Part shown: positions 28,219 to 36,294 of the stretch, piece by piece
Layout: each line of letters starts with the position of its first letter
How positions within the stretch are numbered: the first letter of the stretch is position 1
Program-made: the position numbers and the translations under genes
Notes under the pieces: model-generated
The model's database searches: none
Told to the model about the DNA's origin: nothing
What the model saw: the letters and a program-made list of their open reading frames with translations, nothing else
Source of the DNA: Pseudomonas paraglycinae
Lineage (GTDB): Bacteria; Pseudomonadota; Gammaproteobacteria; Pseudomonadales; Pseudomonadaceae
Reading direction: 5' to 3'
Length of the DNA stretch: 52,464 bases
NCBI RefSeq assembly: GCF_021601625.1
Contig: NZ_BQHR01000028.1
Span: forward strand, 1 to 52,464

Positions 28219-29910
28219 ATGTCCCTTCCTTCCACGCTTCTGCGCCCCCTTGCTGCCAGTGTGTTGCTGGTGGTTGCCGGTTGCGGCGTTTCCTCCAGCC
28301 CGGAAACCACCGTCGCGCCGCCTCCGGCGCAGACCGAACTGAAATCTTCCGTGCAGCCTGAAGCGGTCATGGCCGATAGCGCGATGGCCAAACGCAGTGC
28401 ACTGGCGGCGCCGATCGCCCGTTTTGCACCGATGCCGGCCAGTGAAAGTTATCCACAAGGCTATCGTGACGAACAACGCGAGCAGTACGCCAAGCTGGCC
28501 GACAACCCGATCCACAGCGTCGCCGAAACCCCGGTCTCGACCTTCAGCGCCGACGTCGACACCGGCGCCTACGCCAATGTGCGGCGCCTGCTCAATCAGG
28601 GTCGACTGCCGCCGGAAGGCGCGGTGCGGCTGGAGGAGATGGTCAATTACTTTCCCTACAACTACGCGTTGCCGAGCGATGGCTCGCCCTTTGGCGTGAC
28701 TACCGAACTGGCCGCTTCACCGTGGAACCCGCACACCCGCTTGCTGCGTATCGGCATCAAGGCCTTCGACCGCGCGGTGGCGGAACTGGCCCCGGCCAAT
28801 CTGGTGTTTCTGGTGGATGTGTCCGGCTCGATGGACCGCCGTGAAGGCTTGCCGATGGTCAAAAGCACCCTGAAGTTGCTGGTCGATCAATTGCGCGAGC
28901 AGGATCGGGTGTCGCTGGTGGTGTATGCCGGCGAATCCAGAGTGGTACTGGAGCCGACTTCCGGACGGGAAAAGGCGAAAATTCGCACAGCCATCGAGCA
29001 GTTGACCGCCGGTGGCTCGACCGCCGGCGCTTCAGGCATCGAGCTGGCTTATCAGATGGCGCAGCAGGCGTTCATCCCCAAAGGCATCAACCGCATCCTG
29101 TTGGCCACCGACGGCGACTTCAACGTCGGCATCAGCGACTTCGACAGTCTGAAACAAATGGCTGTGGATAAACGCAAGACCGGGATTTCCCTGACCACTC
29201 TGGGTTTCGGTGTGGATAACTACAATGAACACCTGATGGAACAACTGGCCGATGCCGGTGACGGCAACTACGCCTACATCGACAACCTGCGCGAAGCGCG
29301 CAAGGTGCTGGTGGATCAACTCGGTTCGACCCTCGCCGTGGTGGCGAAAAACGTCAAATTGCAGGTCGAGTTCAACCCGGCGCAGGTCAGCGAATACCGG
29401 TTGCTTGGTTATGAAAACCGCGCGTTGAAGCGTGAGGATTTCAGCAATGACAAGGTCGATGCCGGTGAAATCGGTGCAGGCCATACGGTGACGGCGTTGT
29501 ATGAAATTGTCCCGACAGGCGAGAAGGGCTGGCTGGAACCGCTGCGTTACGGAAAAACCGATGCAGTGGTTTCCGAGAAGAAAGGAGAATTGGCAATGCT
29601 GCGTGTGCGATATCAAAAGCCTGAGGGTGGGAAAAGTCTGCTGATCGAGCGGCCGATTGCCAATCAGGTTGCGCCGGCCAGTGAAGACCTGCGCTTTGCT
29701 GCCGCCGTCGCCGCGTTTTCCCAGCAACTCAAGGACGGTCGCTACACTGGCGATTTCAGCCTCAAGGACACCGAAGCCCTGGCCCGAGGTGCCCGTGGCG
29801 ATGACCGCTTCGGCCTGCGCAACGAGTTCGTGCAACTGGTTGAACTGGCGCAAAGCCTGCGTACCTCCACCGCCTCCAACGTAATCTCCACTGAGCGACG
29901 GATTGAATAG
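28219..29910 (+). CDS. YfbK-like von Willebrand factor A lipoprotein
   Basis: 563 residues. Lipoprotein signal ending in VLLVVAGC. After a low-complexity linker the YfbK N-terminal part appears (TPVSTFSADVDTGAYANVRR, LEEMVNYFPYNY), then the VWA domain with an intact MIDAS (LVFLVDVSGSM, ATDGDFNVG), and a C-terminal DUF3520 region (LKLQVEFNP-like segments, FSLKDTEALARGA). Known relatives are surface or periplasmic lipoproteins of unknown function. The stop overlaps the start of a sigma-factor gene (TAGTG), so the three genes form an operon. Confidence 0.92.
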   Translation: MSLPSTLLRPLAASVLLVVAGCGVSSSPETTVAPPPAQTELKSSVQPEAVMADSAMAKRSALAAPIARFAPMPASESYPQGYRDEQREQYAKLADNPIHSVAETPVSTFSADVDTGAYANVRRLLNQGRLPPEGAVRLEEMVNYFPYNYALPSDGSPFGVTTELAASPWNPHTRLLRIGIKAFDRAVAELAPANLVFLVDVSGSMDRREGLPMVKSTLKLLVDQLREQDRVSLVVYAGESRVVLEPTSGREKAKIRTAIEQLTAGGSTAGASGIELAYQMAQQAFIPKGINRILLATDGDFNVGISDFDSLKQMAVDKRKTGISLTTLGFGVDNYNEHLMEQLADAGDGNYAYIDNLREARKVLVDQLGSTLAVVAKNVKLQVEFNPAQVSEYRLLGYENRALKREDFSNDKVDAGEIGAGHTVTALYEIVPTGEKGWLEPLRYGKTDAVVSEKKGELAMLRVRYQKPEGGKSLLIERPIANQVAPASEDLRFAAAVAAFSQQLKDGRYTGDFSLKDTEALARGARGDDRFGLRNEFVQLVELAQSLRTSTASNVISTERRIE

Positions 29911-30521
29911 TGAGCCGCCTCAAAGTCTTCATCACACAGCTGTTTGCTTCTGCAGACAGCCTTGAGGCCAGCAGCGACGAATCGCTGCTGGCCCGTTATC
30001 GCGAGGGTGACGGCAAGGCGTTCGAGATCCTGTACGCGCGCCATCGCCAGAGCCTTTACCGGTTTCTGCTCGGTTTGAGCGGCAAACCGGAACTAGCCGA
30101 TGAGGTTTTCCAGGAGACCTGGCTGAGCCTGATCCGCAGTGCCAGTCAGCCACAAGGCCGGGCGACCTTTCGTACGTGGTTGTTCCAGATTGCCCGCAAT
30201 CGCCTGATCGACCACTGGCGCAAACACGGCGCCCGGCAACCGCTGCATGACAGCTACGACGAGCAATTCCACGCCGTCAGCGACGACGCCTCCGATCCCG
30301 AACAATTGCTCAACCTCAGCCGCGACAGCCAGCGCCTGGAGAGCGCCCTGCAATCCTTGCCCGCCGACCAGCGCGAAGTGTTCCTGCTGCGCGCTCACGG
30401 CGATCTCGACTTGGCGCAAATCGCCAGCCTCACCGAAACACCGCTGGAAACCGTCAAGAGCCGCTTGCGCTACGCCCAGCAAAAACTGCGTCGGCTGCTG
30501 GCCGAGGAGGTACTGACATGA
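29910..30521 (+). CDS. ECF-type RNA polymerase sigma factor
   Basis: 203 residues, GTG start sharing one base with the upstream stop. Region 2: LLARYREGDGKAFEILYARHRQSLYRFLLGL, ADEVFQETWLSLI, FRTWLFQIARNRLIDHWRK. Region 4: LQSLPADQREVFLLRAHGDLDLAQIASLTETPLETVKSRLRYAQQKLRRLL. Both DNA-contacting regions are intact. The next gene, overlapping by 4 bp, encodes a membrane protein in the usual anti-sigma position. Regulon unknown; the dyad before the VWA gene could be part of autoregulation. Confidence 0.94.
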   Translation: MSRLKVFITQLFASADSLEASSDESLLARYREGDGKAFEILYARHRQSLYRFLLGLSGKPELADEVFQETWLSLIRSASQPQGRATFRTWLFQIARNRLIDHWRKHGARQPLHDSYDEQFHAVSDDASDPEQLLNLSRDSQRLESALQSLPADQREVFLLRAHGDLDLAQIASLTETPLETVKSRLRYAQQKLRRLLAEEVLT

Positions 30522-31132
30522 CGGACGTCCGCCCGACACCCGAAGAGCAACTGCTCAAGCACGTGCGCGAACAGCACAACGCCGAGCCGCCGGCGCATCT
30601 TGATGCGCTGATCCTCAACGCCGCCCGCCGAGAAACCCCGGCACCACGGCAGAGCCTGTGGCAACGCTGGCTCAAGGCCTGCCAGCAACCGCGCTACCAG
30701 GTGGCCTTTGCCAGTCTGGTCGGCATCGCGCTGATGCTGTCGCTGGTGCAACGCGCGCCGGAACCCGTGGCTCAATACGATTTCGCCCCTGCTGCCAAAC
30801 CGGCTGCGCCCGTGGCGCGCCAGGAGGCCCGATCGCTGTCGGCTCCCGCCGGCGCACTTTCCGCGCCTGCACCCGCAATGGCTCCCGCGCCAATGGCGGA
30901 AATGGCTGCACCGATGCAGAGCGAATCGATCAGCGCCGACACGGCAGACGAAGCCAAGGTCAGCAAGCGCGCCGCCGCCCCGGTCAACGGTCTCGACGAG
31001 CAACTGCGCGAAGTCCTGCGCCTGCGCCAGTCCGGCCAGTCGCAAGCGGCCGACAGCCTGTTCAACAACCTGCACAAGCGCTACCCGAACGTGAATCTCG
31101 ACCTGCGGCTGGAAAAAATCCGCAAGAACTGA
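30518..31132 (+). CDS. Putative membrane-bound anti-sigma factor partner
   Basis: 204 residues. A short cytoplasmic N-terminus (EEQLLKHVREQHNAEPPAHLDALILNAAR, in part) precedes one membrane helix (VAFASLVGIALMLSLVQ, ~residues 67-83) and a periplasmic part with an Ala/Pro-rich linker and a C-terminal helix-loop-helix (LDEQLREVLRLRQSGQSQAADSL). There is no zinc anti-sigma HxxxCxxC motif. The role is inferred from position after the sigma gene and from topology; the C-terminal part looks like a small TPR-like segment. Confidence 0.7.
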   Translation: MTDVRPTPEEQLLKHVREQHNAEPPAHLDALILNAARRETPAPRQSLWQRWLKACQQPRYQVAFASLVGIALMLSLVQRAPEPVAQYDFAPAAKPAAPVARQEARSLSAPAGALSAPAPAMAPAPMAEMAAPMQSESISADTADEAKVSKRAAAPVNGLDEQLREVLRLRQSGQSQAADSLFNNLHKRYPNVNLDLRLEKIRKN

Positions 31133-31212
31133 CCGTATCAGCCATCCGCCATTTGGCATTGACCCGCAAAAACGCGCACTATCGGGTCATTGCCGATGCG
31201 CTGGAGGATGCC

Positions 31213-31422
31213 GTGGCCCAAAAAATCGACCGCATCGCCCAAATGCTCAACTGCCCGGTGAAGGGTGAGGAACTGCGGCGGGCAGTGACGGAGAGTCGCA
31301 AGGAGTTTCTTCTGGCCAAGCAGGCCGAAGAGGATCTGGAGGAAGACGTTCTCGATGATGACTTGATCGAGGACGAAGAAGACGATGATGAATACGACGA
31401 GTTTGACTGGACGACGGAGTGA
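31213..31422 (+). CDS. Small conserved acidic protein
   Basis: 69 residues from GTG 31213, with GGAGG five bases before it. Starts (M/V)[26 protein letters not shown] in part, then [15 protein letters not shown] and a tail made almost entirely of Asp/Glu ending YDEFDWTTE. The frame is open far upstream, but only through the anti-sigma-like gene. No known domain; the acidic tail suggests binding to a basic partner. A terminator follows directly, supporting a real gene end here. Confidence 0.65.
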   Translation: MAQKIDRIAQMLNCPVKGEELRRAVTESRKEFLLAKQAEEDLEEDVLDDDLIEDEEDDDEYDEFDWTTE

Positions 31423-31441
31423 GTCGCCAGCCAGCAGGCAC

Positions 31442-31476
31442 AAAAAAGCCCCGGACCTTGCAGTCCGGGGCTTTTT
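31442..31476. terminator. Bidirectional rho-independent terminator
   Basis: AAAAAAGCCCCGGAC / GTCCGGGGCTTTTT around loop CTTGCA, with A- and T-runs on both sides. It ends the small acidic gene on the plus strand and the tRNA-Arg gene on the minus strand. Confidence 0.93.
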
Positions 31477-31487
31477 CGTTTTGTTCA

Positions 31488-31564
31488 TGGCGCACCAGGC
31501 GGGATTCGAACCCACGACCCCTGCCTTCGGAGGGCAGTACTCTATCCAGCTGAGCTACTGGTGC
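31488..31564 (-). tRNA. tRNA-Arg (anticodon CCG)
   Basis: 77 nt including the encoded CCA end. On the minus strand the acceptor GCACCAG pairs with CTGGTGC, the D-arm is GCTCAGCTGGATAGAGT, the anticodon stem CTGCC/GGCAG holds loop CTCCGAA (anticodon CCG, reading CGG), and the T-arm contains GGTTCGAATCC. Complete and unbroken; no integrated element is seen at its 3' end. Confidence 0.96.
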
Positions 31565-32007
31565 AGCGGGCGACATCATACCTAGGTCGGCTCGGGGCGT
31601 CCATGCCGGGTTTTGGTGCGTATTCTCAGTGCGCATGTCGGTTGAAAAGCACTGCATTCCATAAAGCTGTAACGTCCTGCAAAAGGCTCGCTTGGCGCTT
31701 TTGAGAGGCTGTTCTATGGTTTCCCTGCGACCCGAGCTGTTGGTACGTTGATCTGAAATGTTCAGCAATTGCGGCGTTTTTGTTCTTTTTTTCGAACGCC
31801 CTATTGTCCTTCAACCCCTTTGAACCTAGGATTCGTTTGAGATTTCAAACGCTCCTTATCCAGGTGCTGAGCCGCACGCGTTTTGAGTCGTGCGCTATTG
31901 ATGTGCCAGCCCGGTGAATGATTTCCCTGACGGCAGCCTTGCGAGGCGCCTTTCTACAATCATAATTTTGCTCCGCGCCTTGCGCGGTGCTGTTAAGGAA
32001 AGCCGAC
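31565..32007. other. Gene-free 443-bp region between tRNA-Arg and gabD
   Basis: This stretch should hold the tRNA promoter (minus strand) and the gabD promoter. The only clear structure is the dyad at 31834-31851. It is richer in A+T than the flanking genes. No convincing reading frame or RNA gene was found. Confidence 0.5.
31834..31851. promoter_or_regulatory. Inverted repeat upstream of gabD, putative operator
   Basis: CGTTTGA-GATT-TCAAACG, seven-base arms with a 4-bp spacer, about 155 bp before the gabD start. The symmetry suits a dimeric regulator. No regulator gene lies next to it, so its identity is open. Confidence 0.45.
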
Positions 32008-33450
32008 ATGCAGCTTAAAGACACCCAGTTGTTCCGCCAGCAAGCCTTCATCGATGGCGCATGGGTCGACGCGGACAGCGGTCAGACGATCAAGGTCAAC
32101 AACCCGGCCACCGGCGAGATTCTGGGCACCGTGCCGAAGATGGGCGCTGCCGAAACCCGCCGCGCCATCGAAGCCGCCGACAAGGCGTTGCCGGCCTGGC
32201 GTGCACTGACCGCCAAGGAGCGTGCAGGCAAGCTGCGTCGCTGGTTCGAACTGATGATCGAGCACCAGGACGACCTCGCTCGCCTGATGACCCTCGAGCA
32301 GGGCAAACCACTGGCCGAAGCCAAGGGCGAAATCGTTTACGCCGCTTCGTTCATCGAGTGGTTCGCCGAAGAAGCCAAGCGCATCTACGGTGACGTGATT
32401 CCGGGCCACCAGCCGGACAAGCGCCTGATCGTGATCAAACAACCGATCGGCGTTACCGCTGCCATCACCCCGTGGAACTTCCCGGCGGCGATGATCACCC
32501 GTAAAGCGGGCCCGGCCCTGGCTGCCGGTTGCACCATGGTGCTCAAGCCTGCTTCGCAAACCCCGTTCTCCGCATTCGCTCTGGCCGAACTGGCCCAGCG
32601 CGCCGGCATTCCTAGAGGTGTGTTCAGCGTGGTCTCCGGCAGCGCCGGCGACATCGGCAGCGAGCTGACCAGCAACCCGATCGTGCGCAAACTGTCCTTC
32701 ACCGGCTCGACCGAAATCGGTCGTCAGCTGATGTCGGAATGCGCCAAGGACATCAAGAAAGTTTCCCTGGAACTGGGCGGCAACGCGCCATTCATCGTGT
32801 TCGACGACGCGGACCTGGATAAGGCCGTCGAAGGCGCGATCATTTCCAAGTACCGCAACAACGGCCAGACCTGCGTCTGCGCCAACCGTCTGTACATTCA
32901 GGATTCGGTCTACGACGCGTTCGCCGAGAAGCTGAAAGTGGCAGTCGCCAAGCTGAAGATCGGCAACGGTCTGGAAGAAGGCACCACCACGGGTCCGCTG
33001 ATCGACGAGAAAGCCGTGGCCAAGGTACAAGAGCACATCGCTGACGCGGTGAGCAAAGGCGCAACCGTTCTGGCCGGCGGCAAGCCGATGGAAGGCAACT
33101 TCTTCGAGCCGACCATCCTGACCAACGTGCCGAAAGACGCTGCCGTGGCCAAGGAAGAAACCTTCGGTCCGCTGGCGCCGCTCTTCCGCTTCAAAGACGA
33201 AGCCGACGTGATCGCAATGTCGAACGACACCGAGTTCGGTCTGGCTTCGTACTTCTACGCTCGCGACCTGGGCCGTGTGTTCCGTGTGGCTGAAGCCCTG
33301 GAATACGGCATGGTCGGCGTCAACACCGGGCTGATCTCCAACGAAGTCGCGCCGTTCGGCGGCATCAAGGCCTCGGGCCTGGGCCGTGAAGGCTCCAAGT
33401 ACGGCATCGAAGATTACCTGGAAATCAAATACCTCTGCCTGGGCATCTAA
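32008..33450 (+). CDS. gabD: GabD, NADP-dependent succinate-semialdehyde dehydrogenase
   Basis: 480 residues from ATG 32008, preceded by AAGGAAAG. Aldehyde dehydrogenase motifs: TPWNFPAAMITRK, FTGSTEIGRQLM, VSLELGGNAPFIVF (catalytic-base Glu) and NNGQTCVCANR (catalytic Cys). The C-terminus GREGSKYGIEDYLEIKYLCLG is typical of GabD. Oxidises succinate semialdehyde to succinate, the last step of GABA degradation. gabT lies 186 bp downstream. Codon use is strongly biased, as for a well-expressed gene. Confidence 0.97.
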   Translation: MQLKDTQLFRQQAFIDGAWVDADSGQTIKVNNPATGEILGTVPKMGAAETRRAIEAADKALPAWRALTAKERAGKLRRWFELMIEHQDDLARLMTLEQGKPLAEAKGEIVYAASFIEWFAEEAKRIYGDVIPGHQPDKRLIVIKQPIGVTAAITPWNFPAAMITRKAGPALAAGCTMVLKPASQTPFSAFALAELAQRAGIPRGVFSVVSGSAGDIGSELTSNPIVRKLSFTGSTEIGRQLMSECAKDIKKVSLELGGNAPFIVFDDADLDKAVEGAIISKYRNNGQTCVCANRLYIQDSVYDAFAEKLKVAVAKLKIGNGLEEGTTTGPLIDEKAVAKVQEHIADAVSKGATVLAGGKPMEGNFFEPTILTNVPKDAAVAKEETFGPLAPLFRFKDEADVIAMSNDTEFGLASYFYARDLGRVFRVAEALEYGMVGVNTGLISNEVAPFGGIKASGLGREGSKYGIEDYLEIKYLCLGI

Positions 33451-33473
33451 GCCTCGGTAGAAGATCGCTGTAA

Positions 33474-33507
33474 ACGCAAAGGGCACGAGAGCGCTGTCCC
33501 TTTGCGT
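33474..33507 (+). other. Hairpin between gabD and gabT
   Basis: ACGCAAAGGG pairs with CCCTTTGCGT across a 14-bp loop, 24 bp after the gabD stop. Only a short T-run follows, so it may stabilise the gabD mRNA 3' end or terminate partially. Confidence 0.55.
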
Positions 33508-33636
33508 CGTTTCAAACCGGAATTTTCTCTGCGGCCGGGAACGCCGTGGCAGTCGATCATCGCATGCTGCCACCGCCGATTCCTCCCGCTTTATCCTTGA
33601 ACCACGCCGCCCGATGAGCGGCGAATGAGGACTGTA

Positions 33637-34914
33637 ATGAGTAAGACTAACGCTGAACTGATGGCCCGTCGTACCGCAGCTGTTCCACGTGGTGTTGGCC
33701 AGATTCACCCGATCTTCGCCGAGTCCGCGAAAAACGCGACCGTGACCGACGTTGAAGGTCGTGAATTCATCGACTTCGCTGGCGGTATCGCTGTACTGAA
33801 CACCGGCCACGTGCACCCGAAAATCATCGCCGCCGTGACCGAGCAGCTGAACAAGCTGACTCACACCTGCTTCCAGGTTCTGGCTTATGAGCCGTACGTT
33901 GAGCTGTGCGAGAAAATCAACGCTCGCGTACAGGGCGACTTCGCCAAGAAAACCCTGCTGGTGACCACCGGTTCCGAAGCCGTTGAAAACGCCGTGAAAA
34001 TCGCTCGTGCCGCCACTGGCCGCGCTGGCGTGATCGCCTTCACCGGCGCTTACCACGGTCGTACCATGATGACCCTGGGCCTGACCGGTAAAGTCGTGCC
34101 TTACTCGGCCGGCATGGGCCTGATGCCAGGCGGCATCTTCCGCGCGCTGTACCCGAACGAACTGCACGGCGTGAGCATCGACGACTCGATCGCTTCCATC
34201 GAACGCATCTTCAAGAACGACGCCGAGCCGAAAGACATCGCCGCGATCATCATCGAGCCTGTGCAGGGTGAAGGTGGTTTCTACGTCGCGCCGAAGGAGT
34301 TCATGAAGCGTCTGCGTGCCCTGTGCGACCAGCACGGCATCCTGCTGATCGCTGACGAAGTGCAGACCGGCGCTGGCCGTACCGGCACTTTCTTCGCCAT
34401 GGAACAGATGGGTGTTGCTGCCGATCTGACCACCTTCGCCAAATCCATCGCTGGCGGCTTCCCGCTGGCCGGTGTGTGCGGCAAGGCCGAGTACATGGAC
34501 GCCATCGCTCCAGGCGGCCTGGGCGGCACCTACGCCGGTAGCCCGATCGCTTGCGCCGCGGCCCTGGCCGTGATGGAAGTGTTCGAAGAAGAAAAACTGC
34601 TGGACCGCTGCAAAGCTGTCGGCGAGCGTCTGGTCACCGGCCTGAAAGCCATCCAGGCCAAGTACCCGGTGATCGGCGAAGTCCGTGCCCTGGGCGCCAT
34701 GATCGCGGTCGAGCTGTTCGAAAACGGCGACAGCCACAAGCCAAACCCGACCGCAGTCGCTGCCGTCGTGGCCAAGGCGCGTGACAAGGGCCTGATCCTG
34801 CTGTCCTGCGGCACCTACGGCAACGTGCTGCGCGTCCTGGTACCGCTGACCTCGCCGGACGAGCAACTGGACAAAGGCCTGGCGATCATCGAAGAGTGCT
34901 TCTCGGAGCTGTAA
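33637..34914 (+). CDS. gabT: GabT, 4-aminobutyrate aminotransferase
   Basis: 425 residues from ATG 33637 (GAGG seven bases upstream; another ATG four codons earlier is weaker). Class III PLP aminotransferase motifs: FIDFAGGIAVLNTGH, TTGSEAVENAVKIAR, YHGRTMMTLGLTGK, IIEPVQGEGGFYV, ADEVQTGAGRTG, TFAKSIAGGFPLAGV (PLP Lys) and GGTYAGSPIACAAALAV. Transfers the amino group of GABA to 2-oxoglutarate, giving succinate semialdehyde for GabD. A strong terminator follows. Confidence 0.97.
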   Translation: MSKTNAELMARRTAAVPRGVGQIHPIFAESAKNATVTDVEGREFIDFAGGIAVLNTGHVHPKIIAAVTEQLNKLTHTCFQVLAYEPYVELCEKINARVQGDFAKKTLLVTTGSEAVENAVKIARAATGRAGVIAFTGAYHGRTMMTLGLTGKVVPYSAGMGLMPGGIFRALYPNELHGVSIDDSIASIERIFKNDAEPKDIAAIIIEPVQGEGGFYVAPKEFMKRLRALCDQHGILLIADEVQTGAGRTGTFFAMEQMGVAADLTTFAKSIAGGFPLAGVCGKAEYMDAIAPGGLGGTYAGSPIACAAALAVMEVFEEEKLLDRCKAVGERLVTGLKAIQAKYPVIGEVRALGAMIAVELFENGDSHKPNPTAVAAVVAKARDKGLILLSCGTYGNVLRVLVPLTSPDEQLDKGLAIIEECFSEL

Positions 34915-34941
34915 TCCGCAGCACCGTGTGATTGGATCGAC

Positions 34942-34967
34942 AAAAAACCCGCTTCGGCGGGTTTTTT
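34942..34967 (+). terminator. Rho-independent terminator after gabT
   Basis: AAAAAACCCGC-TTCG-GCGGGTTTTTT: a tetraloop hairpin with a six-T run, 27 bp after the gabT stop. Confidence 0.95.
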
Positions 34968-35055
34968 CATGCCTGGAGAAACACGGGCGCGGATTTCAGG
35001 TTGTACCGAAACGCCAGCATTGGCTAAGGTTCAAGCATTGCAAGGGAGGGCGAGC

Positions 35056-36267
35056 ATGACGGCCGTCGATTTACCCGCTGTACCGAGAGTCCTGATTGCC
35101 GAGGCCGACCCGTGGTCTCGTGACCTGCTCAAACAAGTGTTGCTGAATGTGCGCTGCGATGCGCGGCTGGACTTGTGCGCCGATGGCCAGGAGGCGATGT
35201 CGCTGCTCAGCGAAGTCCCCTATGACCTGGCGATCGTCGACTGGGAGTTGCCCGGCGTCGATGGCTTGAGCGTGTTACGCAGTGTCCGCCAGCGCAAACG
35301 CAATCCGCCGCTGCCGTTCATTCTGATGAGCAGTCGCAACGACAGCGCCAGCGTGCGCGAAGCCCTGCCGCTGGCGCCGACCGCCTACCTGGCCAAACCC
35401 CTGAACATGGAAAGCCTGACCGAGCGTTTGCAGGGATTGCTGCTGAATGCCGGCGAAGAAGTGTTCTGTGAAGTACCGGCGCTGGCGCCGGGCATGACCC
35501 TCTCGGTTTTCCTCGAACGTCGCCGCGAGCAGGCCGACGGCGCACCGCTGATGACTGACGTGCAGGTGGCGGTCAAACGCAGCCTCAACCCCAACGGCCT
35601 GGACCTGAAGCTGCTGGAAGAGGAAATTCGCACCGATCCGCAGATCACCGCCGTGTTGATTGCCGCCGCCAACAGCGCCGCTCAGCATCATGGCGCGCCA
35701 GTGCAGACTCTGGCGCAGGCGCTGCATCGACTGGGCACCGGGCAGAGCATGAACCTGATTCTTGGCCTGGCACTCAAGCGCAGTGCCCGACTGAGCGACC
35801 CGTGTCTGGCCGACTACGCCGAGCGCTATTGGGGCCTGTCACTGCACACTGCCGAGTACGCCCGCACCTTGGCGCGGCTGCTCGATCTGGATCAGGAGCG
35901 CTGCTACTGCGCCGGCATGCTCCATCGCCTCGGCGATCTGGCGTTGCTGCGATGTCTGCAGGAATGGAAGCAGGCCGGCGGCGAGTTGGACGAGCTGGAG
36001 GAAGTCGGCGATGCGCTGGCCGAATTCGGTGCGGCGTACGGTTCGGCGTTGCGCACTCGCTGGCGCCTGCCGCTGGAACTGCGCGAGCTGATTGCCTCGG
36101 TCTATCAGCTCGGGGGCGGGGTGTACTCCCGAGAGGCGCTGGTGATGAACATGGCGGCGCAGATGGCGCGGCTGACCGAGCATGAGGGCGTTGAGGAGCT
36201 GGCGAAGAGCCGCACGGCGCGCTTGCTCAAAATCGGCTTGCCGGAGCTGATGCGGATGCGCAAATAG
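35056..36267 (+). CDS. Response regulator with HDOD output domain
   Basis: 403 residues from ATG 35056, GGAGGG six bases upstream. Receiver domain, residues 10-130: RVLIAEADPWSRDLL, phosphoacceptor Asp62 in LAIVDWELPGVDG, and Lys114 in YLAKP. Residues ~180-400 form an HDOD domain (VLIAAANSAAQ, LAQALHRLGTGQSMNLILGLAL, CYCAGMLHRLGDLALL). HDOD proteins lack the HD catalytic residues and serve as signalling adaptors. No histidine kinase gene is adjacent. Stands alone between the gab terminator and a convergent diguanylate cyclase gene. Confidence 0.9.
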   Translation: MTAVDLPAVPRVLIAEADPWSRDLLKQVLLNVRCDARLDLCADGQEAMSLLSEVPYDLAIVDWELPGVDGLSVLRSVRQRKRNPPLPFILMSSRNDSASVREALPLAPTAYLAKPLNMESLTERLQGLLLNAGEEVFCEVPALAPGMTLSVFLERRREQADGAPLMTDVQVAVKRSLNPNGLDLKLLEEEIRTDPQITAVLIAAANSAAQHHGAPVQTLAQALHRLGTGQSMNLILGLALKRSARLSDPCLADYAERYWGLSLHTAEYARTLARLLDLDQERCYCAGMLHRLGDLALLRCLQEWKQAGGELDELEEVGDALAEFGAAYGSALRTRWRLPLELRELIASVYQLGGGVYSREALVMNMAAQMARLTEHEGVEELAKSRTARLLKIGLPELMRMRK

Positions 36268-36294
36268 CGGCTTGATTGCGCATCCGCTCTTGAA

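Noticed and set aside
30658-31212. Long upstream extension of the small acidic gene
   Set aside because: That part overlaps the anti-sigma-like gene in another frame and has a shadow-like Arg/Pro/Gly-rich translation.
31488-31564. tRNA-Arg as an integration site of a genomic island
   Set aside because: No integrase and no duplicated tRNA end were seen on either side within the window.
31993-34866. 957-codon antisense ORF across gabD and gabT
   Set aside because: It mirrors two strongly supported genes. Long antisense frames are expected with G/C at third codon positions, and the translation has no recognisable domains.
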